Positions 46,501-56,540 of a DNA stretch of 64,000 nt are shown here, in pieces (positions within the stretch are counted from its first letter, which is position 1; the number at the start of each line of letters is the position of its first letter). Both the position numbers and the translations under genes were made by a program. Origin of the DNA: Apium graveolens (lineage: Eukaryota > Streptophyta > Magnoliopsida > Apiales > Apiaceae); assembly GCF_009905375.1 (NCBI RefSeq), contig NC_133650.1, positions 175,407,565 to 175,471,564 of the forward strand, written 5' to 3'. The notes under the pieces are model-generated. The model searched no databases. It saw only the letters and a program-made list of their open reading frames with translations, and was not told the origin of the DNA.

Positions 46501-46979
46501 AGGGAAAATCTTGTATAAGTATTGATGTAATTTCCATTTCATAAATGTATTGTCTTGATATATTAATGAAAGTTGTTTTTTACTTCAAGATTTTGTCTCT
46601 GAGTTATTTCATCTTGTGTTGATAAATCCTGATTGATGTTCTGATGACCATATATATTTGTTTTATATTAAGTTCTGATTCATTTTCAGCACTTACTCAT
46701 CTAATTTATCTTGGTCATTTTCATGTGATGTATTTTCAGAATATCAATGATGCAGTGAAAAATAATTCAATCAGTACTAATGGTTTAAATTTTGAATTAA
46801 AACTGTTACTCTTGATTAATGGAACGGTTTTTCCTTGAAACTAGGCAACTGGGTAAGTAATGATTCCTGTTTTCTCGAGCCCAGTAACTGACCGTTATTA
46901 CTGCATGGTCTGACAGGTGTCCAACGACATTATCTCAAACACCTAACAGGCATACTTGAATCTCAATATTTTTTTTCAC
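46501..46979 (+). other. Leader of large ORF, copia 3
   Basis: AT-rich and homologous to 21070-21741 but missing the 133 bp equivalent to 21561-21693, which include the TATAAG box and pyrimidine-rich leader. Confidence 0.55.
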
Positions 46980-49900
46980 ATGGCACCAAAGGATTTAATC
47001 ATTGATGGAGCAAAGTTTGTTCCAATAACTATGCTGCAATTCTTGATCATGCTGAAGCTCCATCTGAATTGCACTTTGTGCAAGATCTTCTTGCACATAG
47101 TGAGGTTGGGTACGCCTTAACTCAGCCTGAATTATTTTCAAGTCAACAAGTTCTGCAGGTTCTGGAGGACGGGAGTTTTTGATGATGGTAGTAAACTAGG
47201 AACTCCCAGTATTATCTTCCAAGTGGGTGATTCATCCTATATAGTCACTCCTGGTACAGTACGAAGAACATTACATCTTCCAGACAGATTTGTACTTTCT
47301 TCTATACCAGAGGAATCAGAACTTCGGGAGTAATGACTGATTTGGGATATGAAAAGAGTCCTGATATAAAACTAGGACAATTGAAACGGGCTCATATCAG
47401 AAGAGAATGGAGTTTCTTCTTCGATTGCATCACCAAGGCTTTTGGCAACAAGTGTTCAAACTTTGATGATATCCCAATCATGAGTCATGCATATCGGGTA
47501 TTCACTTATCAATCAAACTCACTTTGATTTTGCACCTGCTTTAATTGGTTTTATTGGGGATAGGATGACAGAGGATAGAACTCTTGTTTACTTTGCTCGA
47601 TTCTGTCAACTTATTTATACGTATTGTACTGATGAACCCCAGTTAGTCAGCACTCAAACCCCACCTTTTAAGGTTACAAAAAGGTACTTTAACGACCTGA
47701 TAAATGTTGACACAAAGAAATCAATGGTGAGACCATTACAGATTCCTCAGTCTGTGAAACAGATTCTGGTAAATGCTGATCCTGCTACTTACAAATCTGT
47801 TTACTCCAATGTTCAACCAACTCACCATAACCAAAATTCATCATTTTCAGTCCCTACCACTCAGGGTATATCTCAGCCTACCCTTAGAACTTATCTCAAA
47901 TCCCTATCTCTCCACTTCACAGACTGCTCAACCTTCTTCTTCAGCACCTACTGTGAAGCCTACATCCTCTAAGCCAAAGAGAACAAGACTGTTCTTCAAA
48001 CACCTCAAAAGAGGAGGAGGATTACTTTGAGAGATGAATCAGATTCTGAGGACCAGATTCCTTCTTCAGAACCTGTGGTAAATAAAGCTGAGAAAGCAAC
48101 TTCTCAGAAGGATTCTGAAATTGGGGGTTCTAGGCTTCTCAAGAGGCTTAGACGAATGATAGTTCCTGAAACTCCCAAGGAATCCAAATCAACAAGGAAG
48201 TACAAGAAACAGAGGGCACAAAGGCCAGTTTCAGATGATGAGGAGGAAGCAGCTAAGGAAGGGGATCAGGAATCTCTGATCTCACAAGACAAGGAATTTA
48301 CTCCAGTCACTTCTTCTCCATCAACTCCATCTCAGGAAGCTGTATCTGACAAGGCTAACTCACCATCTGTGTCTCTTGTTGATCCAGGCACAAGTGCTGA
48401 AATTGATATTCAGAACCTGGTTGTGCCTGAAATACTTTTCTTAGAAGCTCCAACAGCAAATAATCCTTCCACAACACCTGTTACTGATGCTGTTCAAACT
48501 CCAGAGTTATCAACAACACCTTCTCTGCATCAAGATGCTGATGATCAGATTTTAGGTGAGCATCAGGATATGGCTGTTGATCAGAACTTAGTATCAGATC
48601 AGCAATTAGAGGATGCTGAAGCCTCCATTGCTACTCACACTGTTGTCTTATCAGAAGATACTGATTCTTTAAGTTCTGATTGCTGCAAATGTAGGAGATA
48701 CTGGTGAAGCTGCTCCAACTGTCGATGCTGATGAAGCAGGTCCTTCAGGACATACTCCTCCACCGACTCTTCCTAAGTCTGAACTGGTAAAGGAGTTTGT
48801 TATCAGGGATGCACCAGTGCCTTGGAGTGAAACTCCTGCAGGTCAGGAGTGGACTAAGGAATGGAACTCAGTTTCATGTGTTCCAAATGCTTTACATCTT
48901 GCTGAGCACTTGACTAAAGCTGATGAAATGTTAAATTCTGATGATTTTAAAACCCAGCTTAGAGTCACTGCATTGAGTACTAAACATCTACAAGGTCCTT
49001 CATTCAACTACTCATGCAGAGCTACACAAGATTCAGGAGAACTTTATCAAACAGGAACAAGTTTGGAAAAATTGATAAGAAAAAGTTCTTTCAACCTACC
49101 ATTGACAGGATTGCTTATATTGAGAAAACTCAAGAGAAACAACAAGCTCAGATTGATCAAATTCTGACAAATCAAGCTTCTCAGCAATCGGAACTTACTG
49201 AAATCCAGACCTCAGTGGAACTACTTATCTCTCTTTTACTACCTGCTGATGCCAAAAAGGGGGAGAAGGTAATTAAGTCCAAATGTAAAACCAACAAGAC
49301 ACTGCAAGGAAAGGATGATGGAAAAGATGACCAAGGAAACTCTGGAATGGGTAGCGGTCATAGTCAAGGTAGAAGGTTTACATCAAGACAAGCTAGTCAT
49401 AGAACAAGTTCTGATACTGGGAAAAGAATAAGTTTTGCTTCTGGTAAAAGGATAAGTTCTGATGAACTTCTAGATCTTGATGAGGAAATGTCAAGACAGT
49501 TATTTCTTCAAGAAAATCCAGGAATGGACTTGGAAAGTTTAAAGGAAAGAAGAAGCCAGACTTAAATCAGAGAAAGTCACATCTAAATCTGAAGCTTCTG
49601 GTAAAAAGCCACTTCCAAAACTTAAAGGCATTGTGATCAAAGAAAGGACACATACTGAAGCAACATTGGCTAGATCACAACCACAGATAGATCCAAGATC
49701 CAAGGGTAAAAGAAAAGGTTGGTGAACCTATCAAGGGTTATGTACCTCCTGAGGAAGAAGAAATTGCTGATGAAAAAGATGATCTTGCTCTGACTTCAAG
49801 AAAAGTTCTTAAAACAACCTCTGACATGGCTCAAGTTGTTCAGAGTCAAGAAATTGTAAGTTCTGATATTCAGAAGAAGCAAGTAACCTCTGACAGAGCT

Positions 49901-50760
49901 CAAGTTAACTTGATATCAGAAAATAGATCAAAGACACTCCTACCAGGATTCACTAAAGCAAAACAGACTTAATCTTTGAAGACTACTGCAAGTGGTTTTG
50001 AAGCAAGAGTAGTTACTGGAAAGGAAGCTAGAGATAAAACTGGATTGGGAAGTGCTGATGAAGAAGAGTACACAACACTACCAATGATCCAACTTCCTTG
50101 AGTGAACCAGGTATTGGAGCAACTCCTGAGAGATTGAATCAACTGGAATCTGTACAGATGGTTTACCATACCTACTTGAAAGAATACATCATGTTGTATT
50201 TCATGACAGATGGTAGGGGTTTATCATATAAGACAAAATGCCAATTCCTTTGAAGTATTTTGAAGAATTGGAGCATGTACTTTTCTTACTTCAAGTGGAT
50301 GACAGAATAACAGAGACTGCTGCAAAGTACTTAAAAGAACAGATCAGAGACAGCAAAAGGCTTTATTCTGTTAAGTCTGACAGCATATATGTTCCAAAGT
50401 ACAGAGATCACAATGGTGATATTGTTGATATGAAGCCTAATACTGCACAGATCAGAACGTATCTTGGTATTAAGGGACTTGAATTCAATCTGAGTCTGAC
50501 AAAGCTTATGTCATAAGACTAGATCAGGAGTTGAGAAAAGCAAAGATTAATGATCTTAGAGCTGCAATCTTTCAAACTGGTGAAGATACTGCAGAGCTTA
50601 AAGATGTTAAAAGGAGAATGATGATGAACTAAGATATGCTGAGAAATGTTTGTTGAAGAACTATCTCAGAACAACTCCTGACATCAGAGAGATCAAAAAA
50701 TGAAGAAGCCAAGTCGAAGATCTACAACTGCTTAAATTCTGATATTTATACAGATTGAAG
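46980..50760 (+). pseudogene. Copia 3 large second ORF (env-like position), frameshifted
   Basis: It starts MAPKD at 46980. Readable blocks are REWSFFFDCITKAFGNKCSNFD (47330-47530); GFIGDRMTEDRTLVYFARFC through VKQIL (47487-47972); an acidic Ser/Thr/Pro-rich segment (48027-48707); APVPWSETPAGQEWTKEW (48817-49000); a coiled coil (IEKTQEKQQAQIDQI, then ELTEIQTSVELLISLLLPA) at 49014-49565; a Lys/Asp-rich part; and a last block at 50238-50516. The total of about 3.8 kb implies roughly 1,200 codons if intact. I see no signal peptide and no membrane segment. The end is uncertain because of frameshifts. The family is seen as an accessory ORF of Sirevirus-like elements; function unknown. Confidence 0.75.
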
Positions 50761-50895
50761 TTATTATCAGAAGTTGAAATTGGTAAAAACTTTAAGGACT
50801 GTAAGTTGTAGTTATCTAGTCTATTTCTCATGCATTTGTACGTAATTTTTTTGACATCATCAAATATCTGTTAAACTTGTATATTTGTTAATTTA

Positions 50896-50910
50896 CAAGT
50901 TGGGGGAGAT
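50896..50910 (+). other. Polypurine tract of copia 3
   Basis: CAAGTTGGGGGAGAT directly precedes the LTR start TGTTAG. Neither copia 1 nor copia 2 shows this site in the window. Confidence 0.9.
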
Positions 50911-51526
50911 TGTTAGATATATTTGATAATGTCATGGCTAATATGTTTTATGTTTAGCTTTCAGAATCTTACGTGAACAGGATAAATCAGTACTTAACTG
51001 TTGATCAGTACTTATACTGGAAGTCATGACTTAAGGATATCAGTACTTATATTATCAGGAGATAATCATCAGAAGATAGATATCAGAACTTAAGTGCTGA
51101 AGGACAATCAGATAAGGACAGTAGCTGATTAAAGGAAAGAAGATCGAGATAAACATAAGAAGAGATATGCATGAAGAAGGAATTCCGTGAAGAATGGAAT
51201 ACTTGGAAGAAAAGATATTTGATTGATATATTTTAGGAAGCAGAATTATATTCCATATCAATTAGCGATTATCTTGTAACTGTGTAGTATATAAACACAG
51301 ACATAGGGTTTACACTACAGGTGTTATCATTATTAGAAAAGATTATTCATTGTAACCCTTGCAGCTCTCGTGATATTTGTTCATCACTGAGAGGTAACAG
51401 TTCCATACTGTAACAGAGTTTATTGTTTCAATAAAGTTTGTTTTCTGTTACTCAAGTTATTAAAGTTCGATTTGAGTGTACTATACACTGTATTCACCCC
51501 CTCTACAGTGTGTGTGTGACCTAACA
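50911..51526 (+). repeat. 3' LTR of copia 3 (616 bp)
   Basis: It begins TGTTAG and ends CTAACA, with TATATAAA at 51288-51295 and AATAAA at 51430-51435. It is closer to the copia 2 LTR than to the copia 1 LTR by eye. Confidence 0.95.
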
Positions 51527-51532
51527 TTAATC

Positions 51533-52840
51533 ATGGCACTTGTTTTGTCACTTCCAAACGATCAAGGAAATTTCATAATCTATAGCGATGCTTCTCATAA
51601 AGGACTCGAATGTGTTCTGATGCAGCACGATTAGGTTATTGCGTATGCGTCAAGGCAATTGAAACCACACGAACAAAAATATCCTACTCATGATTTGGAG
51701 CTAGAAGCTATAGTATTCGCTTTGAAGATTTGGAGACATTATTTATATGGAGAAAAATGCGAGATTTATACGGATCACAAAAGCTTGAAGTACATATTCA
51801 CACAGAAGGAGCTTAATATGAGACAGAGAAGATGGTTAGAGTTGATTAAGGATTATGACTGCATGATTAACTATCATCCCGGTAAAGCAAATGTTGTGGC
51901 GGACGTGTTAAGTCAGAAAGAAAGGTTGAATTTGTTATCAGTACCCGAGGAGATATATAAGGAATTTCAGAAACTGGAATTGGAGATTAGAGTTTGCAAG
52001 CCTGATGAAGCAAAAGTGTATAGTATGACTTTCCAGCCGGAGTTATTAGAGAAGATAAGGAAGTGTCAAGAGGAGGTAATCGATCAGGACATTAACCATT
52101 TGGTAGGTGAGGAATTGTGCACGCAAAAGGACGATCAAGGTATTCTTAGGTTTTCTTCTAGAATTTAGATTCCACCAGTGACGGAGTTGAAGAATGAAAT
52201 TTTACATGAAGCTCATAATTCAAGGTATTCAATCCATCCAGGGAGTACCAAGATGTACAGAGATTTAAAGGAAAATTATTGGTGGCCAGATATGAAGAGG
52301 GAGATTGCGGAATGGGTTAGCAGATGTTATACATGTCAGAGAGTTTAAAGCAGAGCATCACAGACCAAGTGTATTTTTGCAGCCATTGGAGATTCCAGAG
52401 TGGAAGTGGGAGCATATTGCCATGGATTTCATAGTCGGATTACCAAAGACGAAAGCCAATCATGATGCCATTTGGGTTATAGTGGACAGACTTACCAAGT
52501 AAGCTCATTTTCTTCCTATAAATGAAAGATTTTCATTAGACAGGTTAGTCCATATTTACCTGAAAGAAATCATAGTTCGTTATGGAGTTCCTGTGTCTAT
52601 CGTATCTGATCGAGATACGAGATTTAATTCGAGGTTTTGGAAAAGTTTTCAAGAATGTTTGGGAATGAGACTGAGTATGAGTACGGCTTACCATCCATAT
52701 ACAGACGGCCAGAGTGAAAGAACAATCCAGACAATCGAAGACATGTTAAGTGTTTGTGCTATTGATTTCAAAGGAAGTTGGGACGAGCATTTACCCTTGG
52801 TAGAATTTGCTTACAACAACAGTTATCATGCCAGTATTGG
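51533..52840 (+). pseudogene. Gypsy C RNase H and integrase, first part
   Basis: RNase H reads IIYSDASHKGLECVLMQHD, then TAG (51632-51634), [47 protein letters not shown] and [16 protein letters not shown]. Integrase reads [23 protein letters not shown] and CYTCQR, then a +1 T near 52344, [32 protein letters not shown] and [15 protein letters not shown]. All three catalytic residues are present. Stops lie at 52166-52168 (TAG) and 52500-52502 (TAA). It breaks at ASIG where the solo LTR inserted. Confidence 0.93.
52836..52840. other. Target site duplication ATTGG of solo LTR-F (left)
   Basis: ATTGG at 52836-52840 and at 55877-55881. Removing one copy plus 52841-55876 restores the integrase reading ASIG-MPPYEALYGRKCRSP. 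Confidence 0.93.
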
Positions 52841-55800
52841 TGTGCCAGCCTCAACCCCGGGGTCAGGAGGTTGACGTCATCAACAACAATAGTAACAATC
52901 ATAACTCAATCTAAATCATTAATAATACATAACTACGACCCCTTTACAAAGACCTTTTCCAGGTTTAAGTATGATTTAGGTTACAACTAACATGAACCAA
53001 CTTACGACAATCGTCCTGACCACCCTTGGTCCAACACAACCAGCTCAGAGGAGTCTGACACGAAGGGAACTGGAACTCTGCCCTGACTACCGCGCAAGAA
53101 TCTCCTAGGCATCTGCAATATATATTAAATATTCTGCAAGGGTGAGCAATTGCTTGCTCAGCAGCACCACTATATGAATAACAAGTAAAACAGTTTAAAG
53201 TAAAGCAGTTATAGGAACAGAATTCATAACTCGTTAGAAACATGTAAAACAGGTATAACTGGATATCAAAACTAGCATGCTTTGTAAAACAATATCATCA
53301 GTAGTGTGATGTGTATAAATACAAAAGTTTAATTTTAGCATGCTATCTTTATTTCCAAATCCACTGTATAAATCAGTTGTTCCATTACGGAACCACAAAA
53401 TCCAAATCATATACTTAGTGAATATGTGAAGATAGTTAATCAGGCTATCAACACCAGACAGCTCCCACTGCCATCCTATATACCTGTTCCGAAACTCAGA
53501 GACTAGCTAGGTCTCTGACCTGCTGGACTAATCGGTTTTATATTGCGCGCAACCGAATTAGCCTCTTACGTCACCTCAATAGGCCTACTCTGGCCCCAAA
53601 GTATCCCATATCTGACCGTTTTATCCAGTTTTCAAAACACTTGTACCTATCTCATTTTCAAAATCATTTATTTAACCAGCACACATATAGAATCCATTTC
53701 ATAAATCATTCCATTCGAGATAGGTACCTTTCGAAGTTACTTTTCCCCAAAACAATTTGAAAACAGTGATTTATAACTACGGGGATACGCAACTTAAAAC
53801 GTTTCTGTTCCATTACGAAAGTAAAACATATAGCTATTCATATGCACTGAACCATAAATGAATGGTCAGGGGTACTAGCCTTGCAGAACGTACAACTATC
53901 TCTGATTGACCTTGAACCGATTCGGGACACTCGGCTTTATTGCATTACTATTTGACTATCCTGGATCTGACTTCAACGCTCGGGTCCTTCGCTTAGGAAC
54001 CTCGCTGTGCGTGTCAACTGATCACTAGGTTATCTTTAGTTTGACTTCACTTCTGGAGTCCTTCAACTAGAACCTACAGAGCCGAAATACCCTACGTTAG
54101 ACGTCTAGGTATGCTTGACATATCCTCGATACCAATTCTACCCAACGATACTCAAACCTGACTCGTAATTATATACATTATTACAATACAATAACACATC
54201 CAACAGTTAGGGTTCACGTTTTTGAGAAATCAGTTTGGTGTTCATTTTCAGAAAATACGTATACTCGTCATTTTACGAAGTTAGGGTTACAGGATTTTGA
54301 CAAAACATTCACCACAACATACAATCAGGTTTCACACAAGATATATGTATATACTTATTTATACTTGTTCGACATTCTGATAATTATAGGATATGTCCCG
54401 AATTTTTGAATTCAATTTCCAAAAATTCGGGCAACACCTCCTCTGTTTATTGGTCTACTCGTCGAACAACTCGACATCAATACATAACAATCACAATAAT
54501 CCAGAATCACAACCAAACATTCAATCCAGTTATGCATTTCAATCCTCAATACAACCGTTACATTCTAAATAAATATTTTCATTCTGAAAATAACTTTACG
54601 AATTAAGTTTATTTATTTATAAAGATAGGACTCAGATCAAAATCATCACTGTCCACCGTCGACTCGCCGAGGCTCATCGTCGACGGCGGCAAAATTCGGA
54701 GGTACCCGAACCGGGTTTCCAATCACGAATTTCATCGATTATTTTTAATAATTTCCCGCACGAAATTATCATTTATTTCATAAATATTAATCAAATAATT
54801 CCCTGAAAAAAATTCAAGAAAAATTCGAATTAGTATCGCACACAAACGGAACAACAGGAAACAGAACACCACATTGACTTGCAGCTACGCGCCACCACCC
54901 TCGCCGTTTCCGGTGAGGGGCGGCGGTGGCCAAGAAAAAAATAGGACTTCACCCAGACAGTAATCAAAACAGGAAATCAGGCGACAACAATCAAGGGAAT
55001 AAAGAGATGTAAGCACAGTCATCGCACATATATACATACACATAGCGTGTATATTCACACGCACAACAATTTAATCCAACAGCGGAGGAACAAAGAGACA
55101 GGACGAGACCGCGGCTAACCGGAAAACAATCGGAAGAAACCAGGCGGCGGCGATCGTCGCCGGAAAGTACAGGAACGAAGTAACGATGGAGAGGAGAACA
55201 CAGAGAGCTCGAGAAAAATAGTGAGGTCGAAGAAAAATAGAGAGATTCGAGAGAGAGGCCATATAGATCGTGAGTGATAGAGAGGCCAGGAAGAGATAAG
55301 AAAGTTTGATGTTATCTGTTTTAATTTGCTGGCACTCCCCCTTTGAACCACGTGTCCACAAAAAAAACACGTGTCCCAACCTGACTGAAACTCTGAATTT
55401 TTAACCCGAATCTGTATTTTAACGAATAGCTTATGGGTAAAAACAAGTCAAAATAATTCTAAAATAATTTTAAAATTTCCAAAATATTCAGAAGTTAATA
55501 AAATGTAAATCTCAAAATTTTTAAAACATTTTTTGATTGCGCGACAAACTCACATTTCAAATTTAACGAACCGAGCTGCACTTAAAACAAATTTAGAAAA
55601 TCACGAAAATAGTCTTAAAATGTCACAAATATCCCGAAGTTTATAAAAACATGAATTTCATAATTTTAAAATAATTTTCGAAACATAAATCATACCCGCT
55701 TTATCAATTAAACGAATCGACGCGCGAGTGAAACTAACTCCAAAAAATTCCAAAATAATTTTAAAAATTCACACAGAGATCAACACATAGCGATCGAAAC

Positions 55801-55876
55801 CAATATACATATTTCATTTAACTATTTATTTAATAATTACACTTTTAAATAATATAAAAGTATATGAGTCGTTATA
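52841..55876 (-). repeat. Solo LTR-F (3036 bp) in gypsy C integrase
   Basis: It begins TGTGCCAGCC and ends GTTATA on the plus strand. Its left end (a GTCAGG-GGTTGAGG-type context in reverse complement) resembles the 3' ends of other long gypsy LTRs in the window. Its other terminus reads TATAAC where TGTAAC is expected, a single change. There is no internal coding region, PBS or PPT, so a solo LTR formed by LTR-LTR recombination is the best reading. About 1.4 kb match 11678-12959. The small ORFs within are not supported. Confidence 0.85.
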
Positions 55877-55881
55877 ATTGG

Positions 55882-56503
55882 GATGCCACCGTACGAAGCT
55901 CTTTATGGACGCAAATGTCGATCTCCTGTATATTGGGACGAAGTGGGAGAACGCAAAATACTTGGACCTGAATTAGTGTAACAGACGAATGAAGTTGTTG
56001 AAGTTATCCAGAAGAGATTGATAGCAGCACAAGGCCGTCAAAGGAAGTATGCAGATCAATCAAGGAAATATATGGAATTCGAAGAAGGAAATCTGGTATT
56101 ACTGAAGGTATCTCCGTGGAAATGATTGACAAGATTCGGGAAGAAAGGAAAACTGAGCCCTAGATATGTCGGACCTTTTGAGATTCTAAAGCGTGTTGGC
56201 AAAGTTGCTTATGAGTTGGCGTTACCTCCGCACATGGAGCACATTCACAATGTTTTTCACGTATCGATGCTTAAGAAGTATAATCTAGACTCCAGGCATG
56301 TAATCGAATACAAGCCAATAGAGATTCAAGCAGATTTGTCGTATGTAGAGAGTCTGATAGAGATTCTAGAAGAAAGAGAGAAAGTGTTAAGAAATAAAGT
56401 GGTAAAGTTAGTTAGAGTAGTGTGGAGAAACACAAAGGTTGAAGAGTCAACCTGGGAGTTAGAAAGTGATATGAGAGAAAAGTACCCTCATTTATTTTCT
56501 TAG
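55882..56503 (+). pseudogene. Gypsy C integrase C-terminus and chromodomain
   Basis: It continues MPPYEALYGRKCRSPVYWDE, then GPELV and a TAA (CAA expected) near 55979, QKRLIAAQGRQRKYAD, SPWK-TGA near 56124, and then a clean frame from 56126: [20 protein letters not shown] (GPY/F module), [11 protein letters not shown], and a chromodomain-like end ([18 protein letters not shown], then [20 protein letters not shown]) to TAG 56503. The chromodomain is thought to guide integration to particular chromatin in chromoviruses. Confidence 0.92.
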
Positions 56504-56528
56504 AAGATTCTGAGGATAGAATCCTTTT

Positions 56529-56540
56529 TAGGGGGAAGGA
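56529..56540 (+). other. Polypurine tract of gypsy C
   Basis: TAGGGGGAAGGA lies directly before the LTR start. Confidence 0.75.

Larger units (their letters stand above)
42070..51526 (+). mobile_element. Copia 3: third Sirevirus-like copy, 5' part lost in gap
   Basis: It starts in the integrase core, runs through RT, RNase H, spacer, small ORF and the full large ORF, and ends with PPT and 3' LTR. The right flank is gypsy C reverse-transcriptase sequence (TTAAT at 51527-51531). This is the only copy showing the 3' half of the large ORF and the polypurine tract. Confidence 0.9.

Noticed and set aside
12960..51526. A tandem LTR-interior-LTR-interior-LTR chain made by unequal recombination
   Set aside because: LTR2 lacks an upstream polypurine tract, copia 1 is cut inside its large ORF, and LTR2 is not closest to LTR1. 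Nested insertion explains these better, and the N gap breaks continuity to LTR3.
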